Below are positions 41,231 to 50,358 of a stretch of 64,000 nt of DNA, piece by piece. This DNA is from Bacteroidales bacterium (GTDB taxonomy: Bacteria > Bacteroidota > Bacteroidia > Bacteroidales > UBA932). The DNA is taken from the NCBI GenBank assembly GCA_017471045.1, contig JAFUWZ010000011.1, positions 1-64,000 of the forward strand, read 5' to 3'. The position numbers were made by a program, and so were the translations under genes. Numbering within the stretch: position 1 is the first letter of the stretch; every line of letters begins with the position of its first letter. The notes below the pieces were generated by a model that saw only the letters and a program-made list of their open reading frames with translations, did no database searches and was not told the DNA's origin.

Positions 41231-42250
41231 TCAGCGGACTTCCCAGGTAGAGCCGCTGTGGAGCAGTTCATCCACGGAATGGATCTGGGACTTGGCCGTC
41301 ACTTCGAGGACCTGGTCCCGGACGCCGTCGTCGTAAGTAACCTGCTTGACGTCGCGGATCACGCCCAGGGCAACGGGCAGTTCCGGACCCTTCATCTCGG
41401 CCAGCATCATGTGCAGGCCCATGTTGTCGGCGTGGGCGTCATGCACGAGGATATCCTCCTCGGTGTAGCCGTCCTGGCCGATCGTCACAGCCCGCAGCCC
41501 CATGCCGTCCAGCACCAGGCCCTTGTCCCGTGCCTTTCCGAAGATCATCTTCTCCCCGTGCCGCAGCACGATCGTACGGTCCGCCTTGACGGCCGGATCC
41601 GACAGGTCCTTGTGCGCCCCGTCGTTGAAGATCACGCAGTTGGTCAACATTTCCACTACGGAAGTGCCGTCGTGCAGCGCCGCCTGCGTCAGGATCTCCT
41701 CATTGAGTTTCAATTCGATATCCAACGAACGGGCAAAGAAGGTCCCTTTCGCGCCCAGCACCAGCGAGCCTGGGTTGAAGGGCTGCTCGACGGTGCCATA
41801 CGGGGACGTCTTGGTAATCGCGCCGAACTTGGAGGTCGGCGAATACTGCCCCTTCGTCAGACCGTAGATACGGTTATTGAAAAGGATGATATTGATGTCG
41901 ATGTTGCGTCGGATGGCATGGATGAAATGGTTGCCGCCGATGGCGAGCGCATCGCCGTCGCCGCAGGCCTGCCACACCGTGAGGGTAGGATTGGCCACCT
42001 TGATCCCGGTACTCACGGCCGTCGCACGGCCGTGGATGCTATGGAACCCATAGGTGTCCATATAGTAAGGCAGACGCGAGGAGCAGCCGATGCCGGATAC
42101 CACCACGTAACGTTCCTTCTCGTAACCCAGCGCGTGGCTCACTTGCGGAAGCGCCCGCTGCAGGGCAGCCAGGATGGCGTGGTCGCCGCAACCGGGGCAC
42201 CAGCGGACCGCCTGGTCGCTTTTGAAATCTTGAAAGGTCAGATTAGGCAT
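41231..42250 (-). CDS. korB: 2-oxoacid:ferredoxin oxidoreductase, beta subunit
   Basis: 339-aa TPP-binding subunit. The opening WCPGCGDHAILAALQ and the TPP/Mg motif GDGDALAIGGNHFIHA to NNRIYGLTKGQ (about residues 100-140) are typical of 2-oxoglutarate:ferredoxin oxidoreductase. With KorA it makes succinyl-CoA (or another acyl-CoA), CO2 and reduced ferredoxin. It follows korA by 4 nt and ends before a hairpin terminator. The exact 2-oxoacid preference (2-oxoglutarate versus branched-chain) is not certain. Confidence 0.92.
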   Translation of the reverse strand: MPNLTFQDFKSDQAVRWCPGCGDHAILAALQRALPQVSHALGYEKERYVVVSGIGCSSRLPYYMDTYGFHSIHGRATAVSTGIKVANPTLTVWQACGDGDALAIGGNHFIHAIRRNIDINIILFNNRIYGLTKGQYSPTSKFGAITKTSPYGTVEQPFNPGSLVLGAKGTFFARSLDIELKLNEEILTQAALHDGTSVVEMLTNCVIFNDGAHKDLSDPAVKADRTIVLRHGEKMIFGKARDKGLVLDGMGLRAVTIGQDGYTEEDILVHDAHADNMGLHMMLAEMKGPELPVALGVIRDVKQVTYDDGVRDQVLEVTAKSQIHSVDELLHSGSTWEVR

Positions 42251-42254
42251 AGTA

Positions 42255-44102
42255 TCAGATCTCCTTTTTGATCGCGTCCTTGATCTCGCTCACGAGGAAC
42301 GGCTGACCCTGGACCTTGCCATAAGAAACATAATCAAACTGCGGGAAGATGCCGCGCAGGTAAGCGGCAAACTGGCCGCTGTTGAGCTCACAGACCAGCA
42401 TCTTGTCGAAACGGCTGAGAACCTCCTCCGTATTCGCAGGCAGCGGATTGATATAATCGAAATGCGCATAGGAAACCGCCACGCCTTCGGCCTGCAGCTC
42501 GTTCACGGCGCTGGACAGATGGCCGTAGGTACCGCCCCAACCGACCACCAGCAGGCGTCCGGAAGCCGGCCCCTGGACTTCCAGGGACGGAAGGTCGCAG
42601 GCGATGCGCGCCACCTTCTCCGCCCGTTCCGCGACCATCATCGCATGGTTCTCGGGATCGGTGGACAACACGCCGGCGTGGTTCTTCTCCAGGCCGCCGA
42701 CACGGTGCTCAAAACCCTTCTGGCCCGGCAGGGCCCAGCGGCGCACCATCGTCTCAACATCCCGCTCGAAAGGATGGAACTTCTCCCCTTCCGCCGGCGT
42801 CCCCTTGACAAACGGGGGATTGATCTCGGGATAGTCTGCCATCGAAGGGATGCGCCAGGGTTCGGACCCGTTGCCGAGGAATCCCTCGGACAGGAGGATG
42901 ACCGGGGTCATGTGCTCCAGGGCGATCTTGGCCGCCTGGAAAGCCGCGTCGAAACAACCTGCCGGAGAACGGGCCGCGATGACGGGCAGCGGGCACTCGC
43001 CGTTGCGGCCGTACAGGGCCTGGCCCAGGTCCGTCTGCTCCGTCTTGGTCGGCAGTCCGGTCGAAGGACCGCCGCGCTGGACGTCGACGACCACCAGCGG
43101 CAGCTCGACCATCACCGCCAGGCCCAGGGCCTCACTCTTGAGCGACAGGCCGGGGCCGGAGGTCGTCGTGACCGCCAGGTTGCCGGCGAAGGAGGCGCCG
43201 ATCGCCGTGCAGATGCCTGCGATCTCGTCCTCGGCCTGCAGGGTCTTGGCGCCCAGGTTCTTGTGGATCGCCAATTCCTCCAGGATGGCCGTAGCCGGCG
43301 TGATCGGATACGATCCGCAGAAGAGCGGAAGACCCGACTTCTCGGAAGCAGCCAGCAGGCCCCAGGCCGTCGCCTGGTTGCCCGTGATGTTGCGGTAAGT
43401 ACCTTTCGGAAGGTCGGCGACCGGCTCGACGACATAGGTATCGGGAATCGCCTGGATGTTGGCGGCATAGTTGAAACCGTCTTCGAGGACCTTCTTGTTG
43501 GGAGCGATGACTTCGGGGTGCTTCTTCGAGAATTTTTTCCCCAGATAGGCATGGATCGGCTCCAACGGCCGGCTGTAGATGTAGCAGGCCATGCCGAGCG
43601 TGAACATGTTCTTGCATTTGAGGATAGCCTTCTGGTCCATGCCGCTGTCCTTGAGGCTTTCCTTGGTCAGCGTCGTGATGGGGGCGACGATGAGGGTCCT
43701 GTCCCCGACACCGAGTTCCTCGAACGGATTCCCAGTCCGGAAACCGGCCTTCTTCATGCCGGCCTCATCGAAGGCATCCTCATCCACGAGGATCATCGCG
43801 TTGCGTTTACACCATTTGGCGTTGGCCCTGAGGGCGGCCGGATTCATCGCGACCAGCAAATCGCAGAAATCTCCGGGTGTCGTAACCTTTTCGCTGCCGA
43901 TATGCACCTGAAAGCCGGAGACGCCCGACACGGTACCGTGGGGCGCCCGGATCTCGGCGGGATAGTCCGGGAAGGTGGAAAGGCCGTTCCCGTAGATGGC
44001 CGAGGTATCAGCAAAAAGAGATCCGGTCAGCTGCATGCCGTCTCCCGAATCTCCTGCAAATCTAATTACAACATCTTTTGTATCAATGACTCTATGTTGC
44101 AT
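42255..44102 (-). CDS. korA: 2-oxoacid:ferredoxin oxidoreductase, fused gamma-alpha subunit
   Basis: 615 aa. The gamma domain comes first (VIRFAGDSGDGMQLTG at residues 12-27, then TFPDYPAEIRAPHGTVSGVSGF), followed by the alpha pyrimidine-binding domain (PITPATAILEELA near 263, TTTSGPGLSLKSEALGLAV near 310). The gamma-alpha fusion is the usual Bacteroidales KorA layout. There is no ferredoxin-like delta subunit nearby. It is transcribed after ompH with a 43-nt gap. Confidence 0.92.
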   Translation of the reverse strand: MQHRVIDTKDVVIRFAGDSGDGMQLTGSLFADTSAIYGNGLSTFPDYPAEIRAPHGTVSGVSGFQVHIGSEKVTTPGDFCDLLVAMNPAALRANAKWCKRNAMILVDEDAFDEAGMKKAGFRTGNPFEELGVGDRTLIVAPITTLTKESLKDSGMDQKAILKCKNMFTLGMACYIYSRPLEPIHAYLGKKFSKKHPEVIAPNKKVLEDGFNYAANIQAIPDTYVVEPVADLPKGTYRNITGNQATAWGLLAASEKSGLPLFCGSYPITPATAILEELAIHKNLGAKTLQAEDEIAGICTAIGASFAGNLAVTTTSGPGLSLKSEALGLAVMVELPLVVVDVQRGGPSTGLPTKTEQTDLGQALYGRNGECPLPVIAARSPAGCFDAAFQAAKIALEHMTPVILLSEGFLGNGSEPWRIPSMADYPEINPPFVKGTPAEGEKFHPFERDVETMVRRWALPGQKGFEHRVGGLEKNHAGVLSTDPENHAMMVAERAEKVARIACDLPSLEVQGPASGRLLVVGWGGTYGHLSSAVNELQAEGVAVSYAHFDYINPLPANTEEVLSRFDKMLVCELNSGQFAAYLRGIFPQFDYVSYGKVQGQPFLVSEIKDAIKKEI

Positions 44103-44145
44103 TGTAGATTATGTGGTTGAAAGATTTTCCGCCTGGGTAGAGGAA

Positions 44146-44721
44146 CTACTTGGCTTGGGCGGCAGCCTCCGCCTCAGCGGCAGCCTGCAATTCAGCCTGG
44201 AGGGACTCGAGCGTCCGGCCAGCCGGGATATTGAGAGCCTTACGTGCCTCAGGAGTAAGATCGACGCTCTGGGCCGGATCCAGATACAGGAAAGTGCTCT
44301 GATCCATCACATAGATATAACCGCCGGCCTTGGCGATGGTGTTGACCGCCTCCTGGGCCTTCTGGTAGATCGGGGCCATCAGCTGCTGCTGTTGCTGCTG
44401 GAGCTCCTGCTGGATGGTCTGGTTGAACTCCTCAAGACGCTGCTGGATGCCGGCAAGCTCCTTCTCTTTGCTCTCCTTGATGGCGGGAGTCCAAGAGGCG
44501 GCCTTCTGCTGATACTGCTGCATCTTGGTCTGATACTCTTCGTACATCGACTGGAAGGTCTCGGAAGCCTCCTTCTGGGAAGCGTTCATCGCCTCGCGGG
44601 CCTGATCGGCCTCGGGCATGAGCTGGACCAGTTCGGTGAAGTTGACGTGAGCGAATTTGGGCTGAGCAAATCCTGCCACGGTAACAAGTGCCATAGCGGC
44701 AAACAAAACGAGTTTTTTCAT
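44146..44721 (-). CDS. ompH: OmpH/Skp family periplasmic chaperone
   Basis: 191 aa with a signal peptide (VLFAAMALVTVAGFAQP, cleaved near residue 20). The Skp-like start FAHVNFTELVQLMPEA is followed by a long coiled coil rich in Gln (poly-Q near residue 105) and a C-terminal beta piece (AGGYIYVMDQSTFLYLDP). It holds unfolded outer-membrane proteins for the BAM complex and sits directly downstream of bamA. A C-terminal Ala/Glu tail extends the usual length slightly. Confidence 0.9.
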   Translation of the reverse strand: MKKLVLFAAMALVTVAGFAQPKFAHVNFTELVQLMPEADQAREAMNASQKEASETFQSMYEEYQTKMQQYQQKAASWTPAIKESKEKELAGIQQRLEEFNQTIQQELQQQQQQLMAPIYQKAQEAVNTIAKAGGYIYVMDQSTFLYLDPAQSVDLTPEARKALNIPAGRTLESLQAELQAAAEAEAAAQAK

Positions 44722-44766
44722 ATTGGTAAGAATTAAAACTAATTTGTCAATAACAACATAGGGTTA

Positions 44767-47346
44767 TCAGAACTGTTGTCCGATCACGAAGTGGAACTGG
44801 CTGCCGCCATAGGAGGAATCGTCGAAGCCATAGCCCCAGTCCACACCCAGCAGGCCGACCATCGGCAGGAAGATCCGTACGCCGACACCGGCGCTGCGTT
44901 TGATCTGGAAGGGATTGAAATCGCGGATGTCCGCCCAGCAGTTACCGCCTTCAAGGAAAGCCAGCGCATAGATGGTCGACTGGGGCTGGAGGATGACCGG
45001 GTAACGCAGCTCCACCGTAAACTTGTCATACACATTGCCGGCGTAGGCATAGCCGTTGGAATTGTAGGCGGAAGGCTGGTATGGAGTCAGGCGGTAATTC
45101 TCGTAGCCGCGCAGGGACACGATCTCCGAGCCGTAGGTCGCATATCCGGACATGCCGTCACCGCCGACCAGGAAGCCCTCGAACGGAGAATAGCCCCAGT
45201 TGCGGTTGTAGTAGCCGAGGTAACCGAACTGCGCCCGCGTCATCAGGACCAGGTCCGCCACCAGGTTGGTATAGACGGCGCCGGAGAGTTTCCACTTGTG
45301 GTATTCGATCCACTTGAAGCGGTGCTGCGTGTCCCAGGTATCGTAATTGATGTCCCGCCAGCTGGAGACCGGCGTCGGATTGCCACTGGCATCCAGGTTG
45401 CCCCAGTCCTTCTTGCGGAAGAGGGAATACGGCGGCGTGAACTGCACGGAAGCGGAGAACTCCGAACCCTTACGCGGATACAGCTGCTGGTCGTAAGAGG
45501 TGCGGGAGAGCGCCAGGGTGTAGCTCAGATTGTGGGCCAGGCCGTCATCGAAGAAGAAATAGCCCGAGAACCAGTTGGTCAGCTTGTAGGACTGCCAGCT
45601 CAAACCGTTGTAGAGCACGAAGTAGCTGTCAGGCCACTTCAGGCGGTTACCCAGGGAGGCGGACAGGCCGTAGATCTCCATCATCTTGTCGTGACTCAGG
45701 ATGTTGAGGTACAGATAGGAATCGGTCTGGCGCGTATAATAGGCGGACAGGTTGAGGGAGGTCGGCTTCTTTCCGAAGAGCCAGGGCTCCGAGAAACTGG
45801 CCGTCAGGGCCGTATAGTAGGTTCCATTGGTCTGGAAACGGAAAGCCAGGTTCTGCGCGTCACCCAGCGGGACCGGCCGCCAGGCGCTCTTGTCGAACAT
45901 CCGCTTGGTGGAGAAGTTGTTGAAGCTGACACCCACCGTCGCGACGAAGGTGTTGCCGCCCCAGCCGCCGGACAGTTCCAGCTGACTGGAAGGTTTCTCG
46001 GTCACGTTGTAGACCACATCAACCGTATTGTTGAGCTGGTTCGGGATGATCGTGTAACCGCCTTCGCCCATAATGGCTTCCGGGTCGAACTGGCCCAGCG
46101 AGGCGATTTCCCGGATGGAGCGCTCGAAGTCCGACTGGGAGAAGAGGTAACCGGGCCGGGTGAACACCTGACGACGGACGACATTCTCGTTGGTCAGGTC
46201 ATTGCCGTTGATGACGATGTTGTTGAGCGTCGCCTGCTTGCCTTCCGTGATCCGGAGCTCCACGTCGACCGAGTCATTCTGGATATTCATCTCAACCGGC
46301 GTGATGTTGAAGAAGAGGTAACCGTTGTCCCGGTACAATTTCGACACATCGTACTCGGTCTGCTTGCCGCCTCCCTTGAGGCGGTGCTCCATCGTCACGA
46401 CGTCGTACACATCGCCTTTGTTGATGGCGAGGATGTTGTTCAGCACATCGGTAGGATAGACGGAGTTGCCGGTCCAGCTGATATCACGGAAATAATACTT
46501 GTCGCCCTGATCGAAAGTCAGGTCGATGCCGAGCCGGTTGGGTTTGACATAGTAGATGGAATCCTTGACCAGGCGCGCGTCCCGGAAACCCGCCTCGTTG
46601 AAGGCACTGATCACGTTCTTCTTGTCCTTCTCGTACTCTTTCTCGTTGAATTTCTTGCTGCTGAAAAAGTTGTAGATCTTGTTGGACTTGGTCTTCTTCA
46701 TCGACCGGGCCAGCTTGAACTCCTTGACATCCTCGTTGCCGATAAAGTTGATGTCGCGGATCTTGATCTTGTCGCCCTTGTTGACGGCGAAATTGACCCG
46801 CGTGGCATTCTGGATCACCGTGTCTTCCTGGGTCTCGATATCCACGGCACAGTTGAGGAAGCCCTTCTCCGCATAATAATTCTTGATGACGTTGGTGGAG
46901 GCTTCCGCCACATAGTCGGAGAACTCGCCGCCCCGGCGGACATGGAGCCGCTCGAGCAGTTCTTTCTGCTCCCCTTTCTTGACGCCGGTGAACGTCCAGC
47001 GCGATACGCGGGGACGCTCCTGGACGATGAGTTTCAAGAAAACGCTGTCCCGGGTCGCATTGAGATGATCGACCTCCAGGGAGACATCCTCGAAGAAACG
47101 ATGGGCCCAGAGCCGGTCGATGATGGCAGAGAGGGCGTCACTGGGGATCGTCACCTCCATCCCTTCCTGCAGGCCCGTCAGCTGGACGACCTGCTGGTCG
47201 GTGTAGTAATTATTGCCTTCGACGGAGACGCCGCCCACGTAATATTTATGCGGATTGCCGTAATCGACGTCAAACATGTTCTGCGCTCCGGCCAGGCCAG
47301 GCAGGAGCACGATCAACGAAAACAGCAGACGTTTTATCTTGTCCAT
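44767..47346 (-). CDS. bamA: Outer-membrane assembly factor BamA
   Basis: 859 aa, exported (signal peptide ends LAGAQN). Five POTRA domains (about residues 25-430) precede an Omp85 barrel. The barrel's C-terminal strand ends in QFHFVIGQQF, a terminal Phe signal. The characteristic VRIF-type lid segment (AGVGVRIFLPMVGLLGVDWGYGF) is present. It inserts beta-barrel proteins into the outer membrane. ATG 47346 is used, since the in-frame codon before it is TTG. bamD is at 55268 and the OmpH chaperone follows bamA. Confidence 0.95.
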   Translation of the reverse strand: MDKIKRLLFSLIVLLPGLAGAQNMFDVDYGNPHKYYVGGVSVEGNNYYTDQQVVQLTGLQEGMEVTIPSDALSAIIDRLWAHRFFEDVSLEVDHLNATRDSVFLKLIVQERPRVSRWTFTGVKKGEQKELLERLHVRRGGEFSDYVAEASTNVIKNYYAEKGFLNCAVDIETQEDTVIQNATRVNFAVNKGDKIKIRDINFIGNEDVKEFKLARSMKKTKSNKIYNFFSSKKFNEKEYEKDKKNVISAFNEAGFRDARLVKDSIYYVKPNRLGIDLTFDQGDKYYFRDISWTGNSVYPTDVLNNILAINKGDVYDVVTMEHRLKGGGKQTEYDVSKLYRDNGYLFFNITPVEMNIQNDSVDVELRITEGKQATLNNIVINGNDLTNENVVRRQVFTRPGYLFSQSDFERSIREIASLGQFDPEAIMGEGGYTIIPNQLNNTVDVVYNVTEKPSSQLELSGGWGGNTFVATVGVSFNNFSTKRMFDKSAWRPVPLGDAQNLAFRFQTNGTYYTALTASFSEPWLFGKKPTSLNLSAYYTRQTDSYLYLNILSHDKMMEIYGLSASLGNRLKWPDSYFVLYNGLSWQSYKLTNWFSGYFFFDDGLAHNLSYTLALSRTSYDQQLYPRKGSEFSASVQFTPPYSLFRKKDWGNLDASGNPTPVSSWRDINYDTWDTQHRFKWIEYHKWKLSGAVYTNLVADLVLMTRAQFGYLGYYNRNWGYSPFEGFLVGGDGMSGYATYGSEIVSLRGYENYRLTPYQPSAYNSNGYAYAGNVYDKFTVELRYPVILQPQSTIYALAFLEGGNCWADIRDFNPFQIKRSAGVGVRIFLPMVGLLGVDWGYGFDDSSYGGSQFHFVIGQQF

Positions 47347-47372
47347 CAAACTTTATCGCCTATACAAGTTTG

Positions 47373-47380
47373 CAAATATA
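47373..47380 (-). promoter_or_regulatory. Possible -7 box (TATATTTG) for bamA
   Basis: TATATTTG on the minus strand in the 39-bp uppS-bamA gap, 26 nt before the bamA ATG. It would give bamA-ompH-kor a promoter in addition to readthrough from nadK-uppS. Confidence 0.45.
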
Positions 47381-47385
47381 ATCAT

Positions 47386-48087
47386 TTATTTGACTTTTCC
47401 ATAACGCCGGTCCCGCTTGGCGTATTCGGCGAGCGCACGGCGGAAGCTATCTTCCCGGAAATCGGGCCATAATTCGTCCACGAAGAGAAACTCCGAATAG
47501 GCCCCCTGCCAGAGCAGGTAATTGCTGATGCGCTGCTCGCCGGAGGTCCGGATGATCAGGTCCGGATCGGGATAGCCGGCCGTCACGAGATACCGGTCGA
47601 AATCGGATATGTCCTTCACCCCGGAGGGGTCCTTCGCCAGGTCGGCCGCCATCTTGCGCGCCGCCTGGAAGATGTCCCACTTGCCGCTGTAGCTCAGGAA
47701 GACGATCAGCGTCATCGCCCCGTTCTTCGCGGTCGCGCGTTCCAGGCCGGCGATGGCCGTGCGCAGCGACAGCGGGAGGCGGTCCCGGTTGCCCAGGACC
47801 ACGAAACGGACCCCGTTGTCCATCAAGGTCGGGACCTCGTTCCGGATCGAGGTCATCATCAGGGCCATCAGGGCATCCACTTCTTCCCGCGGGCGGCCCC
47901 AGTTCTCCTCGGAGAAAGCAAACAGGGAGAGATATTTCACACCCTGGCGCACCGCTTCTCCGGCGCAGGCCCGGACGCTCGACACGCCTTCGAGATGGCC
48001 TTTGACACGCTCCAGGCCCCGTTCCCGGGCCCAACGGCCGTTGCCGTCCATGATGATGGATACGTGGACAGGAATCCTGTTCTCCAT
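47386..48087 (-). CDS. uppS: Isoprenyl transferase (undecaprenyl diphosphate synthase)
   Basis: 233 aa. The conserved start HVSIIMDGNGRWARERG (Asp of the diphosphate site near residue 14) and the late RTSGEQRISNYLLWQGAYSE block are intact. It builds the C55 lipid carrier for peptidoglycan and surface glycans. It lies 3 nt after nadK and upstream of bamA, in the standard Bacteroidales order. Confidence 0.95.
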   Translation of the reverse strand: MENRIPVHVSIIMDGNGRWARERGLERVKGHLEGVSSVRACAGEAVRQGVKYLSLFAFSEENWGRPREEVDALMALMMTSIRNEVPTLMDNGVRFVVLGNRDRLPLSLRTAIAGLERATAKNGAMTLIVFLSYSGKWDIFQAARKMAADLAKDPSGVKDISDFDRYLVTAGYPDPDLIIRTSGEQRISNYLLWQGAYSEFLFVDELWPDFREDSFRRALAEYAKRDRRYGKVK

Positions 48088-48090
48088 ACG

Positions 48091-48891
48091 CTAGATCGAT
48101 TCGTTTCTGACATCTTCGCCCCAGAACAACTTGCTGCGCAAGGCGCCGATGAAGTTGGTCTCCGGAAGCCGCACCCTTTTAAGCGAAAACTGTGCCAGCG
48201 AAATGTCGAGCCGCGTGCCGCGGTCCACGGAGGCCGTCCGCGTATCGTGGGTCAGCATCACCTCGGCGTTGCGGGAGCGCAGCGACAGGCCGATGCGCGT
48301 GGAAGCCGGCACGATCAGCGGGCGCACGTTGAGGTTGTGCGGAGCGATGGGAGCGACGATCAGCACCTGAGAATCCGGCGTGCAGATCGGCCCTCCCACG
48401 CTGAGCGAATAAGCCGTGGATCCGGAGCTGGTAGCCACCAGCAAGCCGTCCGCCCAATAGGTTGGCAGCGGCTCCCCGTCCACCGTCACATCCACGCCGA
48501 GCATGGCGGCTCCGATACGGGTCACGGCGATCTCATTGAGCGCGAACCGGGGCTCGCCCCCGTCCACGACACTCTGGAGGACTTCTCGGCCCTCAAGGAC
48601 GAAACGGCCTGAGAGCAGGGCCGGAGCCACTTTTTCAGGCGGGCAGTCGGACAGGAAACCCAGCCGGCCGAAATTGACGCCCAGCAGAGGAATGCCGGCG
48701 CGGGCCGCGATTTCCGCCGCCGAAAGATAGGTCCCGTCCCCGCCGATGCTCAGGATCACATCCGTCCCGGAGCGAAGCGCTTCCAGCGACGCGATCTCAT
48801 ACAAATCGCAGGACGCGAGTCCGCGGACCATATCCCGGAAACGGGGATCCTCGCGCAAAGTTGTCTTGGGAATAAAAATGGCGATCGTCAT
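48091..48891 (-). CDS. nadK: NAD kinase
   Basis: 266 aa; phosphorylates NAD to NADP. The GGDGTYLSAAE motif lies near residue 54, NFGRLGFLSDCP near 74, and the NE/D motif and AYSLSVGGPI near 160. Divergent from pdxJ, it heads the nadK-uppS-bamA run. Confidence 0.95.
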   Translation of the reverse strand: MTIAIFIPKTTLREDPRFRDMVRGLASCDLYEIASLEALRSGTDVILSIGGDGTYLSAAEIAARAGIPLLGVNFGRLGFLSDCPPEKVAPALLSGRFVLEGREVLQSVVDGGEPRFALNEIAVTRIGAAMLGVDVTVDGEPLPTYWADGLLVATSSGSTAYSLSVGGPICTPDSQVLIVAPIAPHNLNVRPLIVPASTRIGLSLRSRNAEVMLTHDTRTASVDRGTRLDISLAQFSLKRVRLPETNFIGALRSKLFWGEDVRNESI

Positions 48892-48943
48892 GGCTGTCTG
48901 TCGAAATAGAAGTCAAATTTAACCAATATTTATCATTTTTATA

Positions 48944-48951
48944 TATTTTTG
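48944..48951 (+). promoter_or_regulatory. -7 box (TATTTTTG) for pdxJ
   Basis: TATTTTTG fits TAnnTTTG and lies 20 nt before the pdxJ ATG, in the AT-rich divergent spacer with nadK. Confidence 0.5.
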
Positions 48952-48971
48952 CCCCCAAGAACGAACAAGAA

Positions 48972-49691
48972 ATGACCCGATTCAGCGTCAACATCAACAA
49001 GATCGCCACGATCCGCAACGCGCGGGGCGGGCATATGCCGGATGTCGCAAAGGCGGCCGCAGACTGCGAGCGCTTCGGTGCAGAAGGCATCACAGTGCAT
49101 CCCAGGCCCGATCAGCGGCACATCCGTTACAGCGACGTGCGGCAGATCCGGCCGCTGGTCACGACCGAATTCAATATCGAAGGCAACCCGATCCCCGAAT
49201 TCATCGACCTGGTGCTCGAGGTCGTCCCGGACCAGGTGACCCTCGTCCCTGACGCCCACGACGCGATCACCTCCAATGCCGGCTGGGACATCCCGGCCCA
49301 CCGGGAATTCCTGACCGAAGTCTGCCACCGTTTCAAAAGCAAAGGGATCCGTACGTCCATCTTTGTCGATCCGGTCCCGGAAATGGCCCGGGCGGCCCTC
49401 AGCTGTGGCGCCGACCGCGTGGAGCTCTATACGGCCGCCTATGCCGAGCTATTCCCCGAAAACCCCGAGGCTGCCGTCAAACCCTATCTGGAAACGGCCC
49501 TGGCGGTCCGCGAATGTGGACTCGGCCTCAACGCCGGCCACGACCTCAACCTCGACAACCTCGCTTACTTTATCCGGACCATCCCGTGGACCGATGAAGT
49601 CTCGATCGGCCACGCCGTCATCTGCGATGCCCTTTACATGGGCCTGGAGAAAACAATTCAGGCTTATCTGTCGGAGATCAAGATTTTTTGA
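48972..49691 (+). CDS. pdxJ: Pyridoxine 5'-phosphate synthase
   Basis: 239 aa; condenses 3-amino-2-oxopropyl phosphate with deoxyxylulose 5-phosphate in the DXP-dependent vitamin B6 route. Conserved segments are VNINKIATIRNARGG at the start, GITVHPRPDQRHI near residue 45, VTLVPD near 92, and GLGLNAGHDLNLDNL near 183. Confidence 0.96.
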   Translation: MTRFSVNINKIATIRNARGGHMPDVAKAAADCERFGAEGITVHPRPDQRHIRYSDVRQIRPLVTTEFNIEGNPIPEFIDLVLEVVPDQVTLVPDAHDAITSNAGWDIPAHREFLTEVCHRFKSKGIRTSIFVDPVPEMARAALSCGADRVELYTAAYAELFPENPEAAVKPYLETALAVRECGLGLNAGHDLNLDNLAYFIRTIPWTDEVSIGHAVICDALYMGLEKTIQAYLSEIKIF

Positions 49692-49692
49692 C

Positions 49693-49700
49693 TATCTTTG
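49693..49700 (+). promoter_or_regulatory. -7 box (TATCTTTG) for the OmpH-like lipoprotein gene
   Basis: TATCTTTG right after the pdxJ stop. The leader to ATG 49741 is about 36 nt. Confidence 0.65.
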
Positions 49701-49740
49701 TGGGTTACATGAAATTGACAAAAATCAACAACCATAAACA

Positions 49741-50346
49741 ATGAAAAAAGCAACACTTATCTTCGGCCTTGCCGCCGCCCTCCTCGCAGTTTCTTGCAAC
49801 ACCACGCCCGGTGCCCAGAACAATGAGAACAAGGAGGAGACCCCTTCGATGAAGGGCGCCATCGTTTTTTTCAACCTTGACACCGTCACGCAGGAATACG
49901 ACATGGCCAACGACCTCCGCAGCGTCGTCGAGACCAAGATCAACAGCATCAGTGAAGAAGTCAACCGCAAGGGCAACAAACTCCAGAAAGACGTCAACGC
50001 CTTCCAGGAGAAGATCGACAAGGGCCTGATGACCCGCAGCGTCGCCGAAGTCCAGAGCCAGAAACTCCAGAAGCAACAGGCCGACTTCCAGAACTATGCC
50101 GCCCAGAAACAGCAGGAAATCAACGAAGAGCAATCCGTCATGATGAACCAGATCGCCGATGCGATCAAGACCTTCGTCGACAAGTATGCCGAAGAGCAGG
50201 GCTTTGCGATGGTGCTCACCACCCAGGGCGAAATCCTCCCCGCTCCCGTCGTGACCGGCAATGCCGAGCTTGACATCACCCAGGCCATCATCGACGGCCT
50301 CAACGAGGAGTATGTCAAGGAGAAAGCCAAGACCGAGAAGAAATAA
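49741..50346 (+). CDS. OmpH/Skp-like lipoprotein
   Basis: 201 aa with a lipoprotein signal (AAALLAVSC, Cys 19). An acidic linker is followed by a Skp-like body (AIVFFNLDTVTQEYDMA, then a long Gln/Lys coiled coil and EEQGFAMVLTTQGEILPAP). It resembles the OmpH at 44146 but is membrane-anchored, which suggests a specialised or envelope-tethered chaperone. The next gene, a glycosyltransferase, starts 12 nt downstream. Confidence 0.87.
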   Translation: MKKATLIFGLAAALLAVSCNTTPGAQNNENKEETPSMKGAIVFFNLDTVTQEYDMANDLRSVVETKINSISEEVNRKGNKLQKDVNAFQEKIDKGLMTRSVAEVQSQKLQKQQADFQNYAAQKQQEINEEQSVMMNQIADAIKTFVDKYAEEQGFAMVLTTQGEILPAPVVTGNAELDITQAIIDGLNEEYVKEKAKTEKK

Positions 50347-50358
50347 TCCGTCGGAGGA

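Noticed and set aside
44776-47472. 898-codon plus-strand open frame opposite bamA
   Set aside because: Complementary-strand shadow of bamA, whose POTRA and barrel features are clear on the minus strand.
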